Below, piece after piece: positions 43,546 through 51,696 of a stretch of 56,352 nt of DNA (position 1 is its first letter; the number at the start of each line of letters is the position of its first letter). The translations under genes and the position numbers were made by a program. The notes under the pieces are model-generated. The model was not told the DNA's origin and did no database searches. It was given only the letters and a program-made list of their open reading frames with translations. Location of the stretch: NCBI GenBank assembly GCA_902775605.1, contig CACYNE010000013.1:1-56352 (forward strand), written 5' to 3'. This stretch comes from an uncultured Prevotellaceae bacterium. GTDB lineage: Bacteria; Bacteroidota; Bacteroidia; Bacteroidales; Bacteroidaceae.

Positions 43546-44973
43546 ATGAAGCAAGTTGGCGACGAATACTTTGACAGTGCAGAGTTCAGGAATCTGCTTA
43601 ACGCTTACGAGACATCCGTAAACGCAGGGGAACCTGTGTTTATGGATGCTGACGAGCTGACTGACATCGCCGACTACTATCAATATACGGAACACCTGGA
43701 CGAAGCCGAGAAAGCCATATCACTCGCCATGAGTCTAGCGCCCGGTGCCGTCGCTCCCCTCACCTATCGCATTCACGAAGTCCTCTATCAGGGAGACACC
43801 CAGAAGGCCTGGCAACTGCTTGACCAGATTATCGAGACCAGCGAGCCTGACTATATCTACGACAGAGCCGAGATCCTGATTGCCGAAGGCAAGGTGGACG
43901 AGGCGGAAGCCTATCTGAACGAACAGTTGGCAAGCATCTCCGAAGACGAGCGGCAGGACTTTATCATGGACGTGGCCAACATCTTCCATGATTATAACCA
44001 GCCTGGCAAGGCGATGGATTGGATGACCAAGGGAGAGGCCGAGAACACGCCCTTCTATAAGGAACTAATGGGCCGTACCCTCTTTGAGATGGGAAAGTAT
44101 AAGGAATGCCAGAGCATCTTCAACGAGTTGGTGGACGTGGATCCTTTCTCCACTCGCTATTGGACGGCACTGGCTTCGGCGCAATATATGAACGAGGAAT
44201 ACAGTGCCTCTGTTCAGAGCAGCGAATATGCCATCGCCATCGAGCCCAACGACCCCAACGCCATGCTGGCCAAGGCCAACGGACTAATGAAGCTGGAGAA
44301 CTATGAAGAGGCATTGAAGTTCTACGACAGATATTTCGACGTGGTCCCCGACGACTGCATGGCTCTCACGCAGAAGAGCTACTGCCTGCTCAACCTGGAA
44401 CGGCCAGAGGAGGCCCTCGAATGTTTGAAGATGGCAGAGGAACTGGCACCATCTGATTCGCCAGATTTCTGCGCCATTCTCCAAGAGGAGGCCTTCATTC
44501 TGATTGACCAGGGACGCGTGGACGAAGCTATCGAACAACTGGACAGGACCGACGAGCTGGACTGCGACCACATCGAGATAGCGATTATCAAAGGGCATGC
44601 CTATCTGTCAGCCCAAAGATTTCAGGAGGCGCAAGCATGTTTCATCAAAGCCATGACTGACAGTGATGACAAGGACCACACCATGCTCCACATCATTGTC
44701 TCTGTCTATGACAACAAGTTCGCAGATGAAGCCTATAGGCTCTTTATAAACTTCTTCAATAACGTCGATGAAAACTTCAAGGATGGCTATGCCTACATGG
44801 CACTCTGTTGCCAGACCATGAAGAAATACGAAGAATACTTGTCGTATCTCAAGAAAGCCTGCGAGCGCAATCCCAAGGAATGCAAACAGGTATTGGGATT
44901 TCTCTTTCCCCAGGACCTTGCGCCAGAAGAATATTACAATTACACTATTAACAAAATCAAGCAACAACAATGA
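43546..44973 (+). CDS. TPR-repeat protein, first gene of the GDP-fucose cluster
   Basis: The 475-residue soluble protein has about ten tetratricopeptide-like repeats (YTEHLDEAEKAISLAMSLAP, YKECQSIFNELVDVDPFS, YEEALKFYDRYFDVVPDD, RPEEALECLKMAEELAP). There is no signal peptide or membrane helix, so it is a cytoplasmic scaffold. The stop overlaps the dedA start (ATGA), tying it to the polysaccharide-precursor genes. Whether it takes part in surface glycan assembly is unknown. The start is set by the ATG at 43546; another ATG four bases earlier is out of frame. Confidence 0.85.
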   Translation: MKQVGDEYFDSAEFRNLLNAYETSVNAGEPVFMDADELTDIADYYQYTEHLDEAEKAISLAMSLAPGAVAPLTYRIHEVLYQGDTQKAWQLLDQIIETSEPDYIYDRAEILIAEGKVDEAEAYLNEQLASISEDERQDFIMDVANIFHDYNQPGKAMDWMTKGEAENTPFYKELMGRTLFEMGKYKECQSIFNELVDVDPFSTRYWTALASAQYMNEEYSASVQSSEYAIAIEPNDPNAMLAKANGLMKLENYEEALKFYDRYFDVVPDDCMALTQKSYCLLNLERPEEALECLKMAEELAPSDSPDFCAILQEEAFILIDQGRVDEAIEQLDRTDELDCDHIEIAIIKGHAYLSAQRFQEAQACFIKAMTDSDDKDHTMLHIIVSVYDNKFADEAYRLFINFFNNVDENFKDGYAYMALCCQTMKKYEEYLSYLKKACERNPKECKQVLGFLFPQDLAPEEYYNYTINKIKQQQ

Positions 44974-45596
44974 ATTGGATATCTACCCTACTTGGCAACC
45001 TGAATTACGGTACCATCCTGCTGCTCATGCTGCTGGAGAGTACCATCGTACCCGTACCCTCGGAACTGGTGGTGGCACCTGCAGCCTATCATGCGGCCAG
45101 CGGCCAACTGAACGTCGTCCTTGTGGTACTCTTTGCCACCATCGGAGCCGACATTGGTGCCTCTATCAATTATTTCGTGGCACTCTATGTGGGACGCCCC
45201 GTCATCTATAAGTTTGCCAACAGCAAGTGGGGCAAGATGTGTCTGCTGAACCAGGAGAAGGTGGAGAAGAGCGAACGCTTCTTCGACAACAACGGCATCA
45301 CCGCCACCCTGACGGGACGACTGGTGCCCGGCATCCGCCACTTGATTAGCATTCCCGCCGGATTGGCACGCATGAACTACTGGAAGTTTCTGCTCTACAC
45401 CACGATTGGTGCCGGCGTATGGCACGCCATCCTCGCAGCAATGGGCTGGTATCTGCATGCCGTAGTGCCCGAGGATCAACTCGAAACAACCATCCAGCAC
45501 TACAACCACTACATCGTAGGGGCCATTCTGGCCATCGTAATTCTGGTAATAGCATATTTTATCGTAAAAACATTCACTAAAAAGCATAAACAATGA
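44970..45596 (+). CDS. DedA-family membrane protein
   Basis: The 208-residue protein has four or five membrane helices. The family signature ESTIVPVPSELVVAPAAYHA and the downstream GRLVPGIRHLISIPAGLARM (Arg and Gly-Pro residues of the DedA/VTT fold) are clear. DedA proteins act in lipid handling, including recycling of undecaprenyl phosphate, a carrier needed for surface glycans; that fits its place before manC-gmd-fcl but is inference. It overlaps both neighbours by four bases. Confidence 0.92.
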   Translation: MNWISTLLGNLNYGTILLLMLLESTIVPVPSELVVAPAAYHAASGQLNVVLVVLFATIGADIGASINYFVALYVGRPVIYKFANSKWGKMCLLNQEKVEKSERFFDNNGITATLTGRLVPGIRHLISIPAGLARMNYWKFLLYTTIGAGVWHAILAAMGWYLHAVVPEDQLETTIQHYNHYIVGAILAIVILVIAYFIVKTFTKKHKQ

Positions 45597-46657
45597 AAGC
45601 AAAGAATCATCTCGTGATTATGGCAGGCGGCGTGGGCAGTCGTTTCTGGCCTATGAGCACACCCGAGAAGCCCAAACAATTTATTGACGTGTTGGGCACA
45701 GGAAAGACTCTCTTGCAGCTCACCGTAGAGCGCTTCGGCAATCTGGTGGCTCCCGAAAACGTTTGGGTGGTCACCAACGAGAAATACGCCGACATCGTGG
45801 CTGAGCAATTACCCGACATGCCGCGCAACCACATCCTGTGCGAGCCCTGTCGTCGCAATACGGCTCCCTGTATTGCCTACGTCTCTTGGCGCATCAAGGC
45901 CCAGGATCCGAAGGCCAACATCGTGGTGACACCCAGCGACCATATCGTGATGAATGTTCAGGAGTTCCAGCGCGTCATCTCTGAGTGCATGGACTTCACC
46001 GCCGACAGCGACGCCATCGTGACACTGGGCATGAAGCCCAACCGTCCGGAGACAGGCTATGGCTATATCCAGGCTGACCTCAGTGCCTCGTCACTGCGCA
46101 ACAAGAGCATCTATCGTGTCGATTCTTTCCGCGAGAAACCTGATCTGGCCACAGCCCAGCAGTATATCAAGAAAAACTATTATTTCTGGAACGCAGGCAT
46201 CTTTATCTGGAACGTGTCAACGATTGTCAACGCCTTCCGCATCTATCAGCCCAAGATGAACAAGATTTTCGAGCAGATGCTGCCCGTTTACGGCACACCT
46301 CAGGAGCAGGAGGTTATCAACGAGAAGTTCCCCCAGTGTGAGAATATCTCAGTAGATTATGCCATCATGGAGAAAGCTGAGGAGATCTTTGTTTGTCCTG
46401 CTGACTTCGGATGGAGCGACCTGGGCACATGGGGCTCGCTGCAGACGCAGACCAAACGCGACATCTATGGCAATGCCTGCATCGGTGACAACATCCAGAT
46501 GATTGAAAGTCACAACTGCATGGTTCACGCCACACAGGAAAAGAAAGTTGTGATTCAGGGGCTCGACGGCTATATCGTGGCCGAGAACGACGACACCTTA
46601 TTAATCTGCAAACTGTCTGAGGAACAGCGCATCAAGCAGTTCTCGGGCGAAAACTAA
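45593..46657 (+). CDS. manC: Mannose-1-phosphate guanylyltransferase
   Basis: This enzyme makes GDP-mannose from mannose 1-phosphate and GTP. The 354 residues have the nucleotidyltransferase signature [49 protein letters not shown] and [13 protein letters not shown]. It ends without the isomerase domain of the bifunctional ManC/PMI type, so it has only one activity. It supplies substrate to gmd, four bases downstream. No phosphomannomutase gene is in the window. Confidence 0.94.
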   Translation: MKAKNHLVIMAGGVGSRFWPMSTPEKPKQFIDVLGTGKTLLQLTVERFGNLVAPENVWVVTNEKYADIVAEQLPDMPRNHILCEPCRRNTAPCIAYVSWRIKAQDPKANIVVTPSDHIVMNVQEFQRVISECMDFTADSDAIVTLGMKPNRPETGYGYIQADLSASSLRNKSIYRVDSFREKPDLATAQQYIKKNYYFWNAGIFIWNVSTIVNAFRIYQPKMNKIFEQMLPVYGTPQEQEVINEKFPQCENISVDYAIMEKAEEIFVCPADFGWSDLGTWGSLQTQTKRDIYGNACIGDNIQMIESHNCMVHATQEKKVVIQGLDGYIVAENDDTLLICKLSEEQRIKQFSGEN

Positions 46658-46661
46658 CCCT

Positions 46662-47795
46662 ATGAATAAAAACATTGCACTGATTACTGGTATCACAGGA
46701 CAGGACGGAAGCTATCTCGCCGAGTTTCTTTTGGACAAGGGCTACGAGGTTCATGGCACCATCCGCCGCTCGTCTGTGGACTACCGCGAACGCATTGCCC
46801 ATTTGGAGGGCAAACCTAATTTTCACCTGCACTATGCCGATCTGGGCGACTCGATGAGTATCCTCGGCGTTATCGGCAAAGTGCGCCCCACCGAAATCTA
46901 CAACCTTGCCGCACAGAGTCATGTGCAGGTATCGTTCGACTCGCCTGAGTTCACTGCCGATGTGGATGCCGTTGGTGTGCTCCGCATCCTCGAAGCCGTG
47001 CGTCAGCTGGGACTGAAAGACCAGTGTCGCATCTATCAGGCCTCTACCAGCGAGCTCTATGGCAAGGTGGAGGAGGTGCCACAGAACGAGGAAACGCCCT
47101 TCCACCCCTACTCTCCCTATGCCGTTGCCAAGCAGTACGGCTTCTGGATTGTCAAGGAGTATCGCGAGGCTTACGATATGTATTGCTGCTCGGGCATCCT
47201 GTTCAATCACGAGAGTGAGCGTCGCGGCGAGACCTTCGTGACCCGTAAGATTACCCTCGCTGCAGCCCGCATCAAGCAGGGCAAGCAGGACAAACTCTAT
47301 CTCGGTAATCTTGGTTCTCTCCGTGACTGGGGCTATGCCAAGGACTATGTAGAGTGTATGTGGCTCATCCTGCAGCAGGAGAAGCCCGAGGACTTCGTCA
47401 TCGCCACTGGCGTGCAGCACAGCGTTCGCGAGTTCTGCTACTATGCCTTCAAGCATGTGGGCATCGAACTGGAGTTTATGGGTGAGGGTGCCGACGAGAA
47501 GGGTATCATCAAGAGTCTTGATCCAAATCTCAATACTCCAAACTCGAACCTCAAACCCGGCGATGTACTCATTGAGGTATCGCCCGACTTCTACCGTCCC
47601 ACCGATGTGGTCAACCTCTGGGGTGACCCCTCGAAGGCCAAGAAGAAGTTAGGATGGAATCCCAACAAGACGTCGTTCGAGGAACTGGTCAAGATCATGG
47701 TGGACAGCGATATGGCTAAGGTGGCTGCCGATGGTGCTGCTGCCAAGGTGCGTACCAACCTTGAGGAGTATCTTGAAAAAGGAATCGTGAAATAA
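46662..47795 (+). CDS. gmd: GDP-mannose 4,6-dehydratase
   Basis: This enzyme converts GDP-D-mannose to GDP-4-keto-6-deoxymannose. The 377-residue short-chain dehydrogenase has [20 protein letters not shown] (NADP-binding), [18 protein letters not shown] (catalytic Thr/Ser and Glu) and [13 protein letters not shown] (YxxxK). The loop before the conserved [20 protein letters not shown] contains an unusual Asn/Leu/Pro stretch ([13 protein letters not shown]) encoded by a repeat word array at 47523-47556. The rest is standard, so function is expected. Confidence 0.95.
   Translation: MNKNIALITGITGQDGSYLAEFLLDKGYEVHGTIRRSSVDYRERIAHLEGKPNFHLHYADLGDSMSILGVIGKVRPTEIYNLAAQSHVQVSFDSPEFTADVDAVGVLRILEAVRQLGLKDQCRIYQASTSELYGKVEEVPQNEETPFHPYSPYAVAKQYGFWIVKEYREAYDMYCCSGILFNHESERRGETFVTRKITLAAARIKQGKQDKLYLGNLGSLRDWGYAKDYVECMWLILQQEKPEDFVIATGVQHSVREFCYYAFKHVGIELEFMGEGADEKGIIKSLDPNLNTPNSNLKPGDVLIEVSPDFYRPTDVVNLWGDPSKAKKKLGWNPNKTSFEELVKIMVDSDMAKVAADGAAAKVRTNLEEYLEKGIVK
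47523..47556 (-). repeat. TTTGAGG-word repeat inside gmd
   Basis: Read on the minus strand, this gives GTTTGAGGTTCGAGTTTGG then AGTATTGAGATTTGG, the same word style as the recJ-recQ spacer. The nine-base word TTTGAGGTT (47555-47547) is identical to copies at 15352 and 15373. It lies in frame in gmd. Confidence 0.7.
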
Positions 47796-47797
47796 TC

Positions 47798-48967
47798 ATG
47801 TTAGATAAGAATTCTAAGATATATGTTGCGGGGCACCACGGCTTAGTGGGCTCCGCTATTTGGAATAACCTCAAGCAAAGAGGCTATAATAATCTTGTGG
47901 GCCGCAGCCACAAGGAACTGGACTTGACTGACCAAGTGGCGGTAAAGGCGTTCTTTGATGAAGAACAGCCTGATGCCGTGGTTTTGGCAGCCGCTTTTGT
48001 GGGCGGCATCATGGCCAACTCGCTCTATCGCGCCGACTTCATCATGATGAACATGAAGATTCAGTGCAACGTCATCAGCGAGGCATACGCCCACGGCGTG
48101 AAGAAGTTGCTGTTCCTCGGCTCGACGTGCATCTATCCCAAGAACGCGCCGCAACCCATGAAGGAGGATTGTCTGCTGACTTCACCCTTGGAATACACCA
48201 ACGAGGAGTATGCCATTGCGAAAATTGCGGGTCTGAAGATGTGCGAGAGCTATAACCTGCAGTATGGCACCAACTATATCGCGGTGATGCCCACAAACCT
48301 ATATGGTCCTAACGACAATTTCCATTTGGAGAACAGTCATGTGATGCCCGCCATGATGCGCAAGATTTATCTGGCCAAACTGATTCACGATGGCGAGTGG
48401 GACAAAATTGCCATCGATCTGGACAAGCGTCCTGTGGAAGGGGTCAATGGTTCAGCATCACGTCATGACGTTATAACGATATTGCAAAAGTATGGCATCT
48501 ACGATAACAAAGTTGTCTTGTGGGGCACAGGCACGCCACTTCGCGAATTCCTGTGGAGTGAGGATATGGCAGATGCCTCCGTACACGTGCTGCTGAATGT
48601 TGATTTCAAGGATGTCATTGGCATTGAGAAATACTCAAGTGTGCACTATGGTGCCTCTACCGATGGTGCCGTGGATAGAAACCACAGCGCCGGTCGTGGT
48701 GGTGCTATTCCCTCACTGGGCGAGATTCGCAACTGCCACATCAACGTGGGCACAGGTAAGGAACTCACTATCCGCGAACTCTCAGAGCTTGTCGTCAAGG
48801 CCGTAGGCTTTGAAGGCATTGTTGAGTTTGATGCCTCTAAGCCCGACGGCACCATGCGCAAACTCATTGACGTTTCAAAACTCCATTCACTGGGCTGGAC
48901 GCACAAGGTAGAAATAGAGGATGGCGTACAGAAGCTCTTTGAGTGGTATCAGGACAGTCTGAAATAA
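47798..48967 (+). CDS. fcl: GDP-L-fucose synthase
   Basis: This epimerase-reductase completes GDP-L-fucose synthesis from the Gmd product. The 389 residues have VAGHHGLVGSAIWNNLKQRG (NADP-binding), LFLGSTCIYPKNA and EEYAIAKIAGLKMCESY (YxxxK). It is about 70 residues longer than E. coli Fcl because of a segment around DRNHSAGRGGAIPSLGEIRN, which I recall as normal in Bacteroidetes homologues. It starts two bases after gmd. The product probably feeds fucosylated surface glycans or protein O-glycans. Confidence 0.95.
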   Translation: MLDKNSKIYVAGHHGLVGSAIWNNLKQRGYNNLVGRSHKELDLTDQVAVKAFFDEEQPDAVVLAAAFVGGIMANSLYRADFIMMNMKIQCNVISEAYAHGVKKLLFLGSTCIYPKNAPQPMKEDCLLTSPLEYTNEEYAIAKIAGLKMCESYNLQYGTNYIAVMPTNLYGPNDNFHLENSHVMPAMMRKIYLAKLIHDGEWDKIAIDLDKRPVEGVNGSASRHDVITILQKYGIYDNKVVLWGTGTPLREFLWSEDMADASVHVLLNVDFKDVIGIEKYSSVHYGASTDGAVDRNHSAGRGGAIPSLGEIRNCHINVGTGKELTIRELSELVVKAVGFEGIVEFDASKPDGTMRKLIDVSKLHSLGWTHKVEIEDGVQKLFEWYQDSLK

Positions 48968-48995
48968 GGTCTCTGTTGAGACAGACATAACAATA

Positions 48996-49026
48996 AAAAA
49001 GGTAGTCATTAATTGACTACCTTTTT
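48996..49026. terminator. Terminator after fcl, shared with the convergent gene
   Basis: Perfect 13-base arms AAAAAGGTAGTCA / TGACTACCTTTTT with a five-base loop. The minus-strand glycosidase-like gene ends inside it (stop at 49009), so it serves both directions. Confidence 0.92.
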
Positions 49027-51687
49027 ATGATTCTTAATCACGATACCCTTCTGCGGCCTATCCCTGCGGATGCCGTCTAAGCCATAGATGACATCAGGCG
49101 CATCGGTTGTCTCATCCACATTGGTAATGCCCGAAGGAACGTTCTGATACACCTGCTTCACCTCATCACTCGTCAGGGCGTAGTTATACACGCGCACATC
49201 GTCGAGCCATGCAGAGAGCATGGGGTCAGAAAGGAACTGACTGCGGCCCAGATAGTTCATCACAGGACGGAAATCGCTGGGACGGATGGTAATGTTCGAT
49301 GTCGAGGCCACCTCTTCACCATCCACATAGATGGCCGTCTTCTCCTTGCCCACAACAACGGTGACATGCTTCCATGTAACCGGTGTCAACTTACTGGGTG
49401 CATCGAGCACCTGCTCGTCGCCACCATTCTTGATGGCAAAGCGCATCACGCCAGTATAGCTGTTGTTGGGCGTCAGGAACATATAGTGCTCCTCGTCATT
49501 GCCGAAGTCAAAAAGACGCTGCCACTGCGTGGTTGACGAACGCCAGTTCACCCACATCGAGATGGTCAGCTCGTCGGTCGAAGCAATGCTATAGGGCAAC
49601 TGCAGGAACTGGTTATTCATGGTCAGTGCCTTCTCGCCAACCTTGTGGTCGTCCTGATACTTGGCTGTGGCGCCACTCATCAGTGCCACATCCATCATGT
49701 TGTCAGTATCGTCGTAGAGGTTACCCTCAAAGTCCCAGCGGGCAATCATCGTGTGCGCTGCCGTAGCACCAGCCACCACAACCTCAGAAGCCTCAGAGAT
49801 GTTCTGCGACAGGTCGATGGCCTTCACCTTATATATATAAGAGGTGCCAGGGCGACAGGTATTATCCACGAAATAGGTCGTTGTCAGTCCGCGGGCAATG
49901 ACGTTCCAGTCGTCGGTGCCCTGGGGCGCACGCACCACAATATAGCCTTCCAGATCCTCCTCCGCATTCGCTTTCCATGCAATGCGCACCGAAGCCGAAT
50001 GTGCCTCAGCACTCACCTCGGCAGGTGCAGCAGGAGCCGTCACGTCGTAAGCCACATCCACGGGGATGAAGCGGAACAGCTGACGGTCACGCTGATCCAC
50101 ATCCAGAAGCGGAGCCTGGATGATGCGCGAGCCGATACCCGAAGAATATGTTGAGAGATAAAGACCACTCTCACGATTGCGCACGTAGTAATAGCCATTG
50201 CCTGCATACTCCAGATACCACTGTTCGTTTGATGTCGGCGCATCCTGCGTATAGCCAATCACATCGCCCTGTGCCAACGAATAGTTCTTCACATTGATAT
50301 GCACCTTGGCATTGCTCACCGACTCGATATCATAGAAACTCAGGTCACCGCCCGTGCGATTGGTTGCCGGCTTCACCGTCCACTGCTGCTTGGGCTGACC
50401 CTTGTATGACTGCTGCACGATGTTGCTGCCATTAGAGGTGAAAGCCACCACATAGCCCGACGCTGCAGCCACCTTACTGATAATCTTATAAGTACCATCT
50501 ATGGTACATGGAGGCACATCCTCACCCCAAGTCACATCGATAACGCGCTCGGCGTTAGTCTGTCCCTGCTGATAGCCCGTACCACCCGGCATATTCGTCA
50601 CATACTCGTGAACAGGTCCGAATCCGTCGTAATACACCTCGCGTTCAGGCGATACCAACAGGAATTTGGTGGTCTTTGCCTGACGCTCGCTACTGCCGAT
50701 GAAGGCCTTGATACGCCCGTCGTCATGACGATAGACCGATGCTGCCGTCCAGTTGTCGCGATGCTCGGCATAGGCCAGTCGCTGTCCGTGACGACTAATC
50801 TGACAGAACTCGCCACGCGCTCTACTGTCGAAGCCCCACCAGATGCCCACCGTCATACCATATTCCAGTCCAACCATGGCTTCGCCCACGTTGTGCATCT
50901 CGTCGGCATATCCCACTTTTCCGTCATTCGCCACTTGGGTGAAGAACTTGGCAAAGTTGTCAAACGAGCCTGCCAACTGGTGGGTGTTGCCCCAGTCGTA
51001 ATACTGCTTGCCGGGCGTGTACCACGCCAGCGCCTTGTCGTCGTTCAGCGTGTTACCACCCACCATTGCAATGTCCTTGCAGCGCGGATAGTTCTCCTTG
51101 AGGAGCTTGGCCACCTGCCATTGCTTGGCTGCTGTGGCACCCTCCTCCACGCTCCAATAGTCACCCTCGTTGAAGGGCGATATGCCCACCACGGGATGCT
51201 GCGTGTTCTGCTGAATCCAGTGCACATGACTATTGATCATCGCTGCCCACTGGGCGTTTTTCGCCGCTTTGTTCACCACATAGTATTCGTTGGTGCCAGC
51301 CTCCTGATCGGCTGTCAGCGTCAGAGGCAACTGCTTGTCTATCTTATTAAACAGATTGCAGCGCTGACGCAACACAGAGATGACACTGCTCGACAGCGCC
51401 GAGTCGTTGACCAAGGGGTCGGTGAAGCGGAAGGCAATACGTCCGATGCCCACATTCTCCTTGCCCATGTGGTTGACGCCCTTCATGATGTTCTGTTCAC
51501 TGATCCATGCCAGGTCCACGCCCCATGTCGGTTCGAAGCGCTTACCCTCTGCCGAGGCATAGAAGGGGATATTGACGTCGGCCTTCTTCAGCGCCTGCAG
51601 ATAGATGCTCGACGAAGCCCTCTGCTCCTGCGCCTGCATGGCGAGTGAGAGGAGCAGAGATGCCGAAAGGATGATATTTCGATTCAT
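49009..51687 (-). CDS. Secreted multidomain glycosidase-like protein (unassigned catalytic domain, lectin, Fn3, LamG)
   Basis: The 892-residue protein has a signal peptide (NIILSASLLLSLAMQAQ). Residues about 30-390 look like a clan GH-A barrel: a possible acid/base Glu174 in GISPFNEGDYWS and candidate nucleophile Glu263 (or Glu269) in KVGYADEMHNVGEAMVG. I cannot place it in a numbered GH family. Next come a ricin-type lectin-like trefoil (KGQPKQQWTVKPA, NEQWYLEYAGNGYYYV), an Fn3 domain (APAAPAEVSAEA), a LamG-like jelly roll (RWDFEGNLYDDT, WVNWRSSTTQWQRLFDFG) and a tail (VIYGLDGIRRDRPQKGIVI) like a type IX sorting signal. It is the second gene of an operon, nine bases after the GH128-like gene. 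Outside or cell-surface polysaccharide degradation is the likely role. Confidence 0.75.
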   Translation of the reverse strand: MNRNIILSASLLLSLAMQAQEQRASSSIYLQALKKADVNIPFYASAEGKRFEPTWGVDLAWISEQNIMKGVNHMGKENVGIGRIAFRFTDPLVNDSALSSSVISVLRQRCNLFNKIDKQLPLTLTADQEAGTNEYYVVNKAAKNAQWAAMINSHVHWIQQNTQHPVVGISPFNEGDYWSVEEGATAAKQWQVAKLLKENYPRCKDIAMVGGNTLNDDKALAWYTPGKQYYDWGNTHQLAGSFDNFAKFFTQVANDGKVGYADEMHNVGEAMVGLEYGMTVGIWWGFDSRARGEFCQISRHGQRLAYAEHRDNWTAASVYRHDDGRIKAFIGSSERQAKTTKFLLVSPEREVYYDGFGPVHEYVTNMPGGTGYQQGQTNAERVIDVTWGEDVPPCTIDGTYKIISKVAAASGYVVAFTSNGSNIVQQSYKGQPKQQWTVKPATNRTGGDLSFYDIESVSNAKVHINVKNYSLAQGDVIGYTQDAPTSNEQWYLEYAGNGYYYVRNRESGLYLSTYSSGIGSRIIQAPLLDVDQRDRQLFRFIPVDVAYDVTAPAAPAEVSAEAHSASVRIAWKANAEEDLEGYIVVRAPQGTDDWNVIARGLTTTYFVDNTCRPGTSYIYKVKAIDLSQNISEASEVVVAGATAAHTMIARWDFEGNLYDDTDNMMDVALMSGATAKYQDDHKVGEKALTMNNQFLQLPYSIASTDELTISMWVNWRSSTTQWQRLFDFGNDEEHYMFLTPNNSYTGVMRFAIKNGGDEQVLDAPSKLTPVTWKHVTVVVGKEKTAIYVDGEEVASTSNITIRPSDFRPVMNYLGRSQFLSDPMLSAWLDDVRVYNYALTSDEVKQVYQNVPSGITNVDETTDAPDVIYGLDGIRRDRPQKGIVIKNHKKVVN

Positions 51688-51696
51688 AGCATTTCC

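Noticed and set aside
43414-43695. A minus-strand frame rich in Ser, His and Pro over the glnS-TPR gap
   Set aside because: It is a translation of the repeat array (Pro-His-Ser-Thr words) with no independent support.
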